From NCBI GenBank assembly GCA_963169455.1, contig CAUJDW010000149.1:26882-90881 (forward strand): a stretch of 64,000 bases of DNA. Direction: 5' to 3'. Positions 54,224-63,694 of this stretch are shown here, piece by piece (position 1 is the first letter of the stretch; each line of letters opens with the position of its first letter). The notes under the pieces were generated by a model. The model did no database searches. It was not told the origin of the DNA and saw nothing but the letters and a program-made list of their open reading frames with translations. The DNA comes from Bacteroidota bacterium (GTDB taxonomy: Bacteria > Bacteroidota > Bacteroidia > Chitinophagales > Saprospiraceae). The translations under genes were made by a program, and so were the position numbers.

Positions 54224-57200
54224 ATGTCCAGGTTCTTTCTCTTTTTTTACCCACTCCTTTTCACCCCCTTTATCCTCATCGCCCAGGGAGGCGCCCCCCT
54301 GAGAGGGGACGAACTGATCCTGCAGGGGTACAGCAAAAAGGCCAGCGGAGTGGAATTCGACTACAACTCGACCATTCCCGGCATCACCCAGGCTCTGCTG
54401 GTGCGGGCCACCAATGGGAAAGAGTTTATGGAATGGGAGACGGAGCCCGTGCCGGGCAGCTTCAGGGAGCCCTTTGCTACTTTTATCTGGGTTGCGGGCC
54501 TGGGCTGCAACCTGGGCGAAGCCGGCATGAACCTTTCTGTCAACGGGCAGCCGGCGCTGTCGTTTTCCGTCAGCTATCAGAAAAGCTGGGACGTGGAAGG
54601 CGAAAACGGGATTGCGCTGAGCTACCGCCACAACCAGTTTGACGGCGCCAACGACCAGTTCGGTTTTATGTTCCTGCGCGTGCCCCGGGCCCTGCTCACT
54701 CCCGGCCAGCCGTTGAAACTCAGGGTGACGGGGGCGCGCAACAACAGCCAGGCCTGGTACATGACCTTCCGGGCAGGCCTGAAACCGGGGCTGGTTGCCA
54801 CCCCGTTCCCCGCGCTGATGAAAGGAGAAACCAGCCGTAGGGCCGTAGCCATTACGGTTTACCACTTCCGAAAACCGGCGGAGGGGCGCCTGTACGCCAA
54901 CGGGAAACTGCTGCAAACCCTGCCCCTGAAATTCGGGCACAACTACCTGTCACTGGGTTGGCCGGTGAGCAGTGAAGTGGAAGAAGTGGCGTTCCGCCTG
55001 GAAACCGGCGACTATGCCGGAGAGGAAACAGTGCGCCTGGAGCCCTTCCGCCACTGGCAGGTCAACTTTATCCAGCATTCCCATACGGATATCGGTTATA
55101 CCAGGCCTCAGACGGAAATCCTTGCGGAACACCTCCGCTATATCGACTACGCCCTCGATTATTGCGACGCCACTGATTCCTACCCCGATGATGCGAAATT
55201 CCGCTGGACCTGCGAAGCGGCCTGGGCCGTCGACGAGTACCTCCGGAGCCGCCCGGCCGAGCAGATCGAGCGGCTGAAAAAGCGGGTGGCGGAAGGCAGG
55301 ATAGAAATCGCCGCCATGTATTTCAATTTTGACGAACTGCCCGACGAGCAGACGCTCGCAGCTTCGCTGGCAGCTAATAAGCGCTTTCGGGATGCGGGCC
55401 TGAAGGTGCAGTTGGCCATGCAGAACGACGTCAACGGCACGGGCTGGTGCTTCAATGACTTTTTCAACACCATCGGGGTGAAGTACCTCAACATGGGCAC
55501 CCACGGCCACCGGGCGCTCATCTGCTTTGACATCCCCACGGCGTTCTGGTGGGAATCGCCCTCAGGAAACCGCATGCTGGCCTTCCGGGCCGAACACTAC
55601 ATGACCGGCAATACGGCTTTCGGCATCCATGGCGAGAATTTCGCCTATTTTGAGGAAAAGCTCATGGCCTACCTCCTTGACCTGGGCAGGAAGGGCTACC
55701 CGCACGATGTGATCGCCATCCAGCACTCGGGTTACCTGACCGACAACTCCCCGCCCTCCACCCGCTCCTGCGAGCTGATCAGGAAGTGGAACGAAAAGTA
55801 CGAATGGCCGAAATTGCGCTCCTCTGCCGCCAGTGCGTTTTTCGAGTACCTGGAACAGAACCACGCCGACGAACTGCCCGTTTACCGCGTGGCCTGGCCC
55901 GACTGGTGGACCGACGGTTTCGGCTCGGCAGCCCGCGAGGTGGCCGCCACCCGCGACGCCCATGTGGATATGATCGCCAGCCAGGGCGCACTGGCCATGG
56001 GGCAGATGCTTGGCGGAAAGTTGCCGCAGGGCATTGCCGGCCGCATCGAGGAAGCCAACAAGGCCATCCTTTTCTACGGTGAACATACTCTGGGGTCATC
56101 GGAAAGCGTGCGCGACCCATACGGCACAGCCACCATGGAACAGCGCGAAATGAAGGAATCCTTTGCCTGGGAAGCCAACCGCCGGGCCAAAATGATCGGT
56201 GAAGAAGCCATGGGGATACTCCAGCATTTCTTCTCCAGGCAGGAAAAACCCAGCCTGCTGGTTTTCAATACCCTCGGCTGGCCCCGCGACGGGCTGGCAA
56301 CGGTTTACATCGACCACCAGATATTGCCTCCGAACCGCCGGTTCCGTTTTGTCGATGAGGAGGGGCGGGAAGCCCCGGCCCAGCAAATGGGGCAGCGCTC
56401 CGACGGGGCCTACTGGGCCATCTGGGTGGAAGAGGCGCCGGCATTCGGCGTGAAACGCTTGTTCATAGAACTCGGCGGAGAAAAGGAAGAGGAGCCGGCC
56501 CGGGCGGCCGCCACGGCCCCGCCGGTATTGGAAAACCAATGGTACCGCATGGAATTCGACCGGGAAAAGGGCGCTGTTTCCAGCCTCTACGACAAGGAAC
56601 TTTCCCTCGAACTGGTTGACCCCAATGCGCCCTGGCGCCTGGGCGAGTTCATCAACGAGCGGCTGGGCAACCGCTCCCAGTTGGAGGGGCGGAAACTGAA
56701 CGACTACCAGCGCTTTGGGCTGGACACCATCTGGTACGACGGTTTCGAGGCCGGGCCGGTCTGGAATACCGTGCGCTTTAAGGGAGAGTCGAGCACCTTT
56801 TTCAGCCCGAATGGCTACGACATCGAGTTTCGGCTTTTTCACACGGCCAAGAGAGTGGGGCTGGCCTATGAAGTCGTCAAACGCCCCCTGATCGAACCCG
56901 AGGGCATTTACCTGGCCTTCCCTTTCAAGCTGGAGGGCGGGAAGATATACTGCGAGGTGCCCGGCGGCGTGATGGAAGCCGGCAGGGAGCAGTTGCCGGG
57001 CTCCGCCAACGACTGGAACACGATCCAGAATTTCGCGGCGGTTCGCAACGCATCCGCACAGGCCGTTTTCGGCAGCCACGAAGTGCCCCTCGCTCAATTC
57101 GGCGCCATCAACACCGGCCGTTTCATTGCGGGCGCCGCCCCCGACAGCACCTATATCTTCTCCTGGCCGATGAACAATTACTGGACAACCAACTTCAACG

Positions 57201-57595
57201 CCGACCAGCGTGGCGGGCATGAGTGGTCGTATTACCTGACTTCTTCGGATGATACCAGCAACAGCTTCGCCACCCGCTTTGGCTGGGGCGCCCGCGTGCC
57301 TTTTCCCAGCCGGGTATTGCCCCCCGGCAAGCCCGGAAGGGAGATTCCCCGCGGCAGCCTCCTGCAGGGGCTCCCGGAAAATGTGCTGCTTGCCAACGCC
57401 CGCCCCGAAGAAGGCCTAACCAGCATCGTGCTGCAAGTCCGGGAACTGGATGGAAAAACAACACCTCTGGCCCTGCGCGGCCCCGGCGGGAAAACTTTCC
57501 GCCTTGAACGCGTGGATGTGCTGGGCATGAAGATGGCCGGGGAAGCGGTATTGAAGCCTTATGAAAACGCCTTCTTCCGGCTGAGCTGGGAATAA
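54224..57595 (+). CDS. GH38-like glycosidase (alpha-mannosidase family), secreted
   Basis: 1123 aa with a signal peptide (MSRFFLFFYPLLFTPFILIA). About 270 residues of beta-sandwich-like sequence precede the catalytic domain. The GH38 zinc/substrate motif appears as His285-x-His287-x-Asp289 in HSHTDIGYT, and the candidate nucleophile aspartate lies in MQNDVNGTGWCFND. The segment WPDWWTDGFGSAAREVAATR is typical of the bacterial GH38-related group. A C-terminal beta-sandwich (about 700-1123) resembles GH38 C-terminal domains. The tryptophan/arginine after the HxD in canonical enzymes is changed, so substrate specificity may differ. It diverges from the beta-mannan cassette. Confidence 0.82.
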   Translation: MSRFFLFFYPLLFTPFILIAQGGAPLRGDELILQGYSKKASGVEFDYNSTIPGITQALLVRATNGKEFMEWETEPVPGSFREPFATFIWVAGLGCNLGEAGMNLSVNGQPALSFSVSYQKSWDVEGENGIALSYRHNQFDGANDQFGFMFLRVPRALLTPGQPLKLRVTGARNNSQAWYMTFRAGLKPGLVATPFPALMKGETSRRAVAITVYHFRKPAEGRLYANGKLLQTLPLKFGHNYLSLGWPVSSEVEEVAFRLETGDYAGEETVRLEPFRHWQVNFIQHSHTDIGYTRPQTEILAEHLRYIDYALDYCDATDSYPDDAKFRWTCEAAWAVDEYLRSRPAEQIERLKKRVAEGRIEIAAMYFNFDELPDEQTLAASLAANKRFRDAGLKVQLAMQNDVNGTGWCFNDFFNTIGVKYLNMGTHGHRALICFDIPTAFWWESPSGNRMLAFRAEHYMTGNTAFGIHGENFAYFEEKLMAYLLDLGRKGYPHDVIAIQHSGYLTDNSPPSTRSCELIRKWNEKYEWPKLRSSAASAFFEYLEQNHADELPVYRVAWPDWWTDGFGSAAREVAATRDAHVDMIASQGALAMGQMLGGKLPQGIAGRIEEANKAILFYGEHTLGSSESVRDPYGTATMEQREMKESFAWEANRRAKMIGEEAMGILQHFFSRQEKPSLLVFNTLGWPRDGLATVYIDHQILPPNRRFRFVDEEGREAPAQQMGQRSDGAYWAIWVEEAPAFGVKRLFIELGGEKEEEPARAAATAPPVLENQWYRMEFDREKGAVSSLYDKELSLELVDPNAPWRLGEFINERLGNRSQLEGRKLNDYQRFGLDTIWYDGFEAGPVWNTVRFKGESSTFFSPNGYDIEFRLFHTAKRVGLAYEVVKRPLIEPEGIYLAFPFKLEGGKIYCEVPGGVMEAGREQLPGSANDWNTIQNFAAVRNASAQAVFGSHEVPLAQFGAINTGRFIAGAAPDSTYIFSWPMNNYWTTNFNADQRGGHEWSYYLTSSDDTSNSFATRFGWGARVPFPSRVLPPGKPGREIPRGSLLQGLPENVLLANARPEEGLTSIVLQVRELDGKTTPLALRGPGGKTFRLERVDVLGMKMAGEAVLKPYENAFFRLSWE

Positions 57596-57634
57596 TTGTT
57601 CAGCTATTGGGCTCTGGCATGAGGATTTATCCGG

Positions 57635-58117
57635 CTAAAGATAACCCTTGTGAAACCCCAGCGGCAGGATGTCCTTTCCCGATTCGATCACATAAACCGG
57701 CCCTTCCTCGCCTTGCAGAATCAAGGCGATGGGGTTTTCCTGCCGCCCTTCCTGCTCGCAGATGGCCTGCCGGCAGGAACCGCAGGGGGCCGCCGGTATA
57801 TTGATCATTTTGGCTGGGTTGTGCACGGTTATTGCCATGGCCATGGCCCCCACGCCGGGGTGTTGCATGATGGCGTTGCTCAAAGCCACCCTTTCTGCAC
57901 ACAGGCACATGGGGTAGGCGGCGTTCTCCTGGTTGGCGCCCAGGGCTATGGCGCCGTTCTCCAGGAGGATGGCCGCGCCGACGTGGAAACGGGAATAGGG
58001 CGCGTAGGATTCCTGGATCGCATCGCGGGCCTGATCCAGTAAAAGCCTGTATTCTTTGGGCAGTTCATCCGCCGTTTCGTATTCCTTCAGTTTAGTGCTC
58101 AAGCTTATTTCTTTCAT
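57635..58117 (-). CDS. cdd: Cytidine deaminase
   Basis: 160 aa. Hydrolytic deamination of cytidine/deoxycytidine to uridine/deoxyuridine in pyrimidine salvage. The zinc site has CAERVAL (Cys ligand and catalytic Glu) and PCGSCRQAI (two Cys ligands). FHVGAAILLENGAI and GANQENAAYPMCLCAERVAL match the homotetrameric family. The N-terminal ~30 residues are a little longer than in minimal Cdd, as is common in Bacteroidota. Convergent with the GH38-like gene (39-base gap) and divergent from the saccharopine-dehydrogenase-like gene. Confidence 0.94.
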   Translation of the reverse strand: MKEISLSTKLKEYETADELPKEYRLLLDQARDAIQESYAPYSRFHVGAAILLENGAIALGANQENAAYPMCLCAERVALSNAIMQHPGVGAMAMAITVHNPAKMINIPAAPCGSCRQAICEQEGRQENPIALILQGEEGPVYVIESGKDILPLGFHKGYL

Positions 58118-58232
58118 AGGGCTGGGTTCACCTGAAGTAAATAAAGTCTTATCTTGCGTGCGGCCATCCGGCTGGGGATTTTTTCATCCAAAAGCCGGTC
58201 AATTTACTTCAAAATAAAGATAATATCAACTC

Positions 58233-59570
58233 ATGAACAGCATATTGATCATTGGCGCCGGGCGTTCCGCCACGGCTTGCATCCGATATGTGCTGGATAA
58301 GGCCCGCGACCGCAACTGGTTCGTCACCGTGGCGGACGCCGACCCCAAACTGGCCGAGGCCAAAGTCGCAGGCCACCCCAACGGCCGCGGCACCTGGCTC
58401 GACGTCATGAAAGTGAACGACCGCCGGGAATTAATAGGCCGGGCGGACGTCGTGGTGTCCCTGCTGCCGGCTTACCTGCACCTGGAAGTAGCCCAGGATT
58501 GCATCAAGCTCAAGAAACACCTCATCACCGCTTCCTATGTCTCCCAGGAAATGTACCAACTGGCCGATGAGGTTCGAAACCAGGAGCTGATCTTCATGGG
58601 TGAAATGGGGCTCGACCCCGGAATCGACCACATGTCGGCCATGCAGCAGATCAATGCCATTAAAGACAAGGGCGGAAAGATCACCGCCTTCCGCTCCTAT
58701 ACGGGCGGGCTGGTGGCCCCGGAATCGGACGACAACCCCTGGCACTACAAGATCACCTGGAACCCCCGCAATGTCGTCCTGGCAGGGCAGGGCACGGCCC
58801 AGTACCTCGAAAACGGCAAACACCGCTACATCCCCTACAACCGCCTCTTCAAGGAATACCGCCTGATCGATGTGCCGGGGCTGGGCGAATTCGAAGTGTA
58901 TGCCAACCGGGATTCCCTGTTGTACCGGGAGGCATACGGCCTGGGAGGCATCCCCAATATCCTGAGGGGCACTATCCGCTACCGCGGCTTCTGCGACGCC
59001 TGGAACGCCCTGGTCAAAATCGGCATGACGGACGGCTCTTACCCCATCATGGGGTCCAACCAGCTGACCTACCACGAACTGATGGAAGGCTACCTGAACC
59101 CGGCATTCACCACCGGATCGGTCAAAGAACGCATCGCTACCTTCATCAAGAGGGATCCGGACTCGGATGTGATGCAGAAACTGGAGTGGCTGGGGCTGTT
59201 CAGCAAGAAAAAGATTCGCCTCAAAAACGCTACGCCCGCCTACATCCTGGAACAACTGCTGCTGGATAAGTGGAAGCTCAAACCCCAGGACAAGGACATG
59301 ATCATCATGCAGCATGAGTTCGAGTACGAACTTGGCGGGCGGCGCCACCTGCAAACCTCCACCCTCGTCATGAAAGGAGAAGATGCGGAGAATACCGCCA
59401 TGTCGAAACTGGTCGGGCTTCCACTGGGCATATTCGTCAAACAAGTCATGGAAGGCAGGATCGTCCGGACGGGGGTCAACATCCCGGTCATGCCGGAAGT
59501 TTACCAGCCGGTGCTGGAAGAACTGAAGGAATTCGGAGTCGTTTTCCATGAAAAGCACAAAGCCCTTTAA
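58233..59570 (+). CDS. Saccharopine dehydrogenase-like oxidoreductase
   Basis: 445 aa. N-terminal Rossmann fold (ILIIGAGRSATACIRYVLDK), then VVSLLPAYLHLEVAQDCIKL and a catalytic domain with EMGLDPGIDHMSAMQQI and SYTGGLVAPESDDNPWHYKI. These are signatures of the NADP-dependent saccharopine reductase family, which acts in lysine metabolism in eukaryotes and in related aminoadipate/carboxynorspermidine chemistry in bacteria. The substrate here is not known. The stop is in the same frame as, and only a few bases before, the flippase gene that follows, so the two probably form an operon. Confidence 0.9.
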   Translation: MNSILIIGAGRSATACIRYVLDKARDRNWFVTVADADPKLAEAKVAGHPNGRGTWLDVMKVNDRRELIGRADVVVSLLPAYLHLEVAQDCIKLKKHLITASYVSQEMYQLADEVRNQELIFMGEMGLDPGIDHMSAMQQINAIKDKGGKITAFRSYTGGLVAPESDDNPWHYKITWNPRNVVLAGQGTAQYLENGKHRYIPYNRLFKEYRLIDVPGLGEFEVYANRDSLLYREAYGLGGIPNILRGTIRYRGFCDAWNALVKIGMTDGSYPIMGSNQLTYHELMEGYLNPAFTTGSVKERIATFIKRDPDSDVMQKLEWLGLFSKKKIRLKNATPAYILEQLLLDKWKLKPQDKDMIIMQHEFEYELGGRRHLQTSTLVMKGEDAENTAMSKLVGLPLGIFVKQVMEGRIVRTGVNIPVMPEVYQPVLEELKEFGVVFHEKHKAL

Positions 59571-59579
59571 GCCCTGAAC

Positions 59580-60890
59580 CTGTTCGATTTCCTCTACAGC
59601 AGCAATGTGCGGGCCTTTCAGGTATTCAGCGTACTTCGGCAAGGCTCGGCCATTCTCATTGCCGTTTTGCTGGCCAAGAGCCCCCTGGGAACTGGAGGGA
59701 TCGGCGCCTACGAAATGCTGTTGTACATCGGTTTCACCCTGACCGCTTTCTGGATCGCCGGGCTGATGCAGGGCTTTTTATCGCATTACCCCAGGTTGGA
59801 TGCCGGCCAGCAACCGGCCTTCCTCTTCAACGCTTACCTCCTGATGCTTGGGCTAAGCGCCATGGTGCTGGTTTTGATGTGGGTGGGGAAAAAGCCGCTA
59901 CTGCTCGCTTTGGCAGGGCAGCCGGATTTACCTTGTTATGAACTGTTTGTTCTCTTCCTTTGCCTGAATGCCCCCACCTTCATGGTGGAGCATATATACC
60001 TGCTGCTAAACCGTCCGGCCGCCATTTTCCGCTTTGGGTTTTGGGCTTTCGGGCTACAGGTAGCCGCCACCCTGGCGCCCGTTTACCTGGGTTACGGGTT
60101 GGAAGGGGCTTTTTTTGCGCTCATCGTGCTGGCGGCAGGCAAACATTTGTGGCTCCTGTATTTGCTCGGGCAGTTCGGTTCTGTGCGCTGGCAACCTGAA
60201 CAGGTAAGAAAATGGGCGGTGCTCTCCATCCCCCTCATCCTCTACGCCCTGATGGGAGCCTTCCACCAGTCTTTCGACAACTGGCTGGTCAGTTTCCGCT
60301 TCGATGGGGACGAAAACATGTTCGCCGTGTTTCGTTACGGCGCCAGAGAGCTGCCCTTCTCCCTGGCCCTGGCCAATGCCTTCGGCTCCGCCGTGTTGCC
60401 GGACGTCGCCTCGAACCTCAATTCGGCCCTGCCTGCCATCCGGCAGAAATCCCTGAAATTGTTCCACCTGCTCTTTCCCCTGTCCATCCTGATGATGCTC
60501 AGCAGCCGGTGGCTTTTCCCGCTGGTGTTTAACCCGGATTTCCTGGATTCGGCCCTGCTGTTCAACATCTTCCTGCTGGTAACCATCAGCCGGCTTGTCT
60601 TTTCCCGGCCGATTTTGGTCGGCCTGAACGCCAACAAGCCGGTTTTTTATATATCTCTGGTGGAAATGGCCTTCCACGTGGTGCTGGGTTTCGCACTGGC
60701 GCAGTACTGGGGGCTGGCAGGCATCGCCATCGCAACCGTCGCATCGCATTCGCTGGAAAAGGTGCTGCTGTGCTGGTATCTGTACCGGAAATTCGGAATC
60801 CGCCTCAGCCAGTACACCGATATGCGCTGGTTCCTGGGGTATTCCCTGGCAATGGCGGCAAGCTTTGTGGCTGCGCTGGCAGGGTTTTAA
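59580..60890 (+). CDS. Polysaccharide flippase-like membrane protein with a non-ATG start
   Basis: About 436 aa with around 12 transmembrane helices, of the MATE/Wzx (O-antigen/polysaccharide flippase) superfamily by its hydrophobic pattern and segments such as GGIGAYEMLLYIGFTLTAFW and YGARELPFSLALANAFGSAV. The frame is open right after the stop codon of the preceding gene (59568-59570), but the only starts before the first helix are CTG (59574 or 59580) and GTG (59607). The residues LFDFLYSSNVRAFQVF look like a natural N-terminus, which points to CTG at 59580 or an adjacent one; GTG at 59607 would drop nine residues. Start uncertain. Confidence 0.78.
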   Translation: MFDFLYSSNVRAFQVFSVLRQGSAILIAVLLAKSPLGTGGIGAYEMLLYIGFTLTAFWIAGLMQGFLSHYPRLDAGQQPAFLFNAYLLMLGLSAMVLVLMWVGKKPLLLALAGQPDLPCYELFVLFLCLNAPTFMVEHIYLLLNRPAAIFRFGFWAFGLQVAATLAPVYLGYGLEGAFFALIVLAAGKHLWLLYLLGQFGSVRWQPEQVRKWAVLSIPLILYALMGAFHQSFDNWLVSFRFDGDENMFAVFRYGARELPFSLALANAFGSAVLPDVASNLNSALPAIRQKSLKLFHLLFPLSILMMLSSRWLFPLVFNPDFLDSALLFNIFLLVTISRLVFSRPILVGLNANKPVFYISLVEMAFHVVLGFALAQYWGLAGIAIATVASHSLEKVLLCWYLYRKFGIRLSQYTDMRWFLGYSLAMAASFVAALAGF

Positions 60891-60946
60891 GTAGTCGGAC
60901 ACATTAGGTTTGGGCCGTAAAATTTGATCACAGATCGCGATGAAAT

Positions 60947-61756
60947 ATGATCCAGTACAAAAAGCCAGGCATTTGCATTTTCGAAAGCGCGCTGTACCGC
61001 ACAACTTGCACCCTGATGCAGAGCCCGGGCATGGTGCTGCTGGTTGACCCTAACTGGCTGCCGCAGGAGGTGGGCCGCATTCGGCAGTTCGTTGGCGAGA
61101 TCCGCCGGGGGCGGCCCCTGTATATGCTGTTTACCCATTCCGATTACGACCATATCCTGGGATGGAAGGCCTTTCCGGATGCCCTGGTTATCGCCTCCCG
61201 CGCTTTCGCGCAACAACCGGGAAAGGAGCAGATACTGGAGCAGATCCGCAAATTCGACGATGAATACTACCTCCGGCGCGATTACCCCATCGAATATCCA
61301 CAGGTGGATATCGAGATCAGTGAAGACGGGCAGGTTCTCGAACTGGAAGGCGCCCGCCTGCGTTTCTGGCTGGCCCCCGGGCACACTGCCTGCGGCTTGT
61401 TTGCCCTGATAGAAAATTCGGGCGTTTGGATAGCCGGCGATTACCTGAGCAACGTGGAATTTCCCTTTATAACCCACAGCTCCCGGGCTTATTTGGGCGC
61501 CCTGGAAAAAGCAGAGCGGCTCGTTGGGGTTCATCAGCCGTCCCTGCTCATTCCGGGCCATGGCGACGCGACAGCCGACAGGGCGGAAATGCTCCATCGA
61601 ATCCGGGAATCCATGGATTACCTCCGGGAGCTTCGCCGAACCGTGGAAACAGGCCGGCCTTTTCCGGAAGCACAACTATGGCAACGCTATGCTCACCGCC
61701 GGGGCTTGGAGGGCCCGCACCGGGAGAATATCGCATTCATGGAAAAGGAAGGCTGA
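60947..61756 (+). CDS. MBL-fold metallo-hydrolase
   Basis: 269 aa. The metallo-beta-lactamase signature is THSDYDHILG (H-x-D-x-D-H), followed by PGHTACGLFALIE (second histidine), WIAGDYLS (bridging aspartate) and LLIPGHGDATADR (third histidine). These make a complete dinuclear metal site. No signal peptide, so cytoplasmic. The substrate is unknown; the family covers thioesterases, RNases, lactonases and others. It is 56 bases downstream of the flippase gene and convergent with the S41 gene. Confidence 0.88.
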   Translation: MIQYKKPGICIFESALYRTTCTLMQSPGMVLLVDPNWLPQEVGRIRQFVGEIRRGRPLYMLFTHSDYDHILGWKAFPDALVIASRAFAQQPGKEQILEQIRKFDDEYYLRRDYPIEYPQVDIEISEDGQVLELEGARLRFWLAPGHTACGLFALIENSGVWIAGDYLSNVEFPFITHSSRAYLGALEKAERLVGVHQPSLLIPGHGDATADRAEMLHRIRESMDYLRELRRTVETGRPFPEAQLWQRYAHRRGLEGPHRENIAFMEKEG

Positions 61757-61763
61757 AGGCCCC

Positions 61764-63584
61764 CTATCCTCTGATTAAGGCCTTTGCAGCTTCCAATTCG
61801 GAATCTATCCCTTTCAGAAAATCCTCAACGGATGGCGGTGCATTAATATCCGGCTCGATGCCGCCTGCAGGCTGGGGTTTTTCCGGGAAAGTGCCGATGA
61901 GGGGAATATCCAGTTCGATTCCGGAGTTTGGCAGCCGCAGAAAGGCGATCTGGCCGCCATTGAGCCCCTGCCGGCTTCCTCCTGTGGGCTGGCCAATCAG
62001 GGTAGCCAGGCCATTTCCCTTCCATATCATGGCCATGTAAAAGGTGGCGGAACTGTTGGACGGGCCTACCAGGAGATAAACCTTGCCCCGGTAGGCATTC
62101 CTGTTTCCGGGCAACCGCTGTTCGCCTGCGTTCTTCATCTCGTAATAGCCATTTTCCACCTGCCGGGCCCGCCTGGACAGATCTTTGAATGAATTGTCCC
62201 AGGAACTCAGGTAGGGCTCCAGGGCGGAGGGAAGGGTGGTGTAACGAGTCAGGCTCCGCATGGGGGGCGCACTCATGGGGCGGACGGCCAGAAAACGGCT
62301 CAGTTCCAGGATTACTTCATCATTTCCGCCTTCGTTGCCGCGGATGTCTATGATCAGGTGGCTGATGTTTTTACTTTCCAGTGTTTCAAAAGCATTTTTC
62401 AGAAACTCCTTCCAGTCCGCTGACATTTTCCAGGTTTGAAAATGGCCTAAACGAAGATAGGCGCTCTGGCTGTCCAGGATGGTGAATTCCCAGAGATTGT
62501 CATAAGTAGGTTCCGGGAGCCCGCACCTTTTGCGAATCCGCTCCGCCCTTACTTCCCGGCTCATGGCTGCCACCTGGCTGCGGAACTGTTCTCCACTTTC
62601 AAGGTTGCGCATCTCAAGCTCATACCTGCCGCCGGGAGGAGGGTACAGCAAGGGGAAAAATATATCGAAATCCTCGAATTCACCTGCGCCACTGACTTCC
62701 AGCCTGGACATCCTTTTGGCGAAGTTGCCTCCGTCGGCAGGCACAAGCCGGGCGAGCCGGGGCAGAATATCCTGCACAGGGATGCCATTGGCTGCGGTAA
62801 GCTCGCAGCCTTTCCCAATCCGCTCATCTTCGGATGCGTTGTATTCAACCAATATTCGCCCCTCAATGATGCGGAACGTAAAAGGCAGTTTGTCGGGTTG
62901 CTGGAATATCCCCTGCTTTATGAAGCCCGGCTGGTTGAAAAAGTTGGCGTAGGTATGCCCGCAGCTAATGCCTGCAGCCAGCTCTGAGAAGCCCAGGTAT
63001 GCTTCCGGATAGCTCAGGCTGCTTTGGAATTTTAGCCGGCAGGCCTCGAACAGCGAGTCTGCCTGCGCTTTGGTATTGTACCGGTACAGGCCAGGGTGTA
63101 ATTCCCGGAAGGCTTTTTGTGCAATAGCCAGGTCGGCCTGCAGCTTATCGGCCCTTAAACCGGGCAGGGCGGCAGGGGAGAGGGGAGCGGGCTCATTCCA
63201 ATGCCCGTAAACGGATTGTTGCGGCCTGTCGCCAAGGATCAGAACCCGGTTGGCGCCTTCCAGCTCCCAGGTTATGTCATCATAAATAAATTTATACTCC
63301 AGGATCGCGTTCTCGGCGGCATTGGGGAAAGATACAGTGGCCGAATAGATGCCGTCCCTATTCTTGTCCTCCATCGGAATGCTGGCCTGCCAGGACAAAG
63401 GCGGCAGGCTTCCTCTGAGGCCTATTTGCATTTTGTCTCTGACCCTGTCCAATACAGCGTTCATATCGGCGCTGAAAGTAACGGTATTCCCGCTTTGGGC
63501 TCCGGCCTGCCGGCAAAGCAGCAGCATAAGTAGCAGAATCGGGGCAAAAGCGTTTCGGTTTAAAAAGCGGAGTTGGTTAAACAC
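61764..63584 (-). CDS. Exported S41-family peptidase-like protein with an N-terminal beta domain
   Basis: 606 aa with a signal peptide (hydrophobic stretch about 14-24, cleavage after GAQ). Residues about 30-125 (FSADMNAVLDRVRDKMQIGL …) form a beta-sandwich resembling a starch-binding/CBM20-like or related carbohydrate-binding module. The C-terminal region (about 360-590) fits the S41 C-terminal processing protease fold: YLRLGHFQTWK, HLIIDIRGNEGGNDEVILEL, the nucleophile serine in VGPSNSSATFYMAMIWKGNG and LATLIGQPTGGSRQGL. It is probably periplasmic or outer-membrane-facing. Convergent with the MBL gene. Confidence 0.85.
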   Translation of the reverse strand: MFNQLRFLNRNAFAPILLLMLLLCRQAGAQSGNTVTFSADMNAVLDRVRDKMQIGLRGSLPPLSWQASIPMEDKNRDGIYSATVSFPNAAENAILEYKFIYDDITWELEGANRVLILGDRPQQSVYGHWNEPAPLSPAALPGLRADKLQADLAIAQKAFRELHPGLYRYNTKAQADSLFEACRLKFQSSLSYPEAYLGFSELAAGISCGHTYANFFNQPGFIKQGIFQQPDKLPFTFRIIEGRILVEYNASEDERIGKGCELTAANGIPVQDILPRLARLVPADGGNFAKRMSRLEVSGAGEFEDFDIFFPLLYPPPGGRYELEMRNLESGEQFRSQVAAMSREVRAERIRKRCGLPEPTYDNLWEFTILDSQSAYLRLGHFQTWKMSADWKEFLKNAFETLESKNISHLIIDIRGNEGGNDEVILELSRFLAVRPMSAPPMRSLTRYTTLPSALEPYLSSWDNSFKDLSRRARQVENGYYEMKNAGEQRLPGNRNAYRGKVYLLVGPSNSSATFYMAMIWKGNGLATLIGQPTGGSRQGLNGGQIAFLRLPNSGIELDIPLIGTFPEKPQPAGGIEPDINAPPSVEDFLKGIDSELEAAKALIRG

Positions 63585-63694
63585 GGCTGAAATTTTTGGT
63601 GGGTGAATCTATTTGTCAGCCACAAACCTAAGTTGTTGGCGCCGGAGCAGCGCCTCATTTTACCCGGGCGGGGCCCAAAATCGGAAAATGAGCC

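Noticed and set aside
61426..62040. Plus-strand open frame across the MBL and S41 gene ends
   Set aside because: It overlaps two well-supported genes in other frames and has a proline/serine/arginine-rich composition typical of shadow frames.
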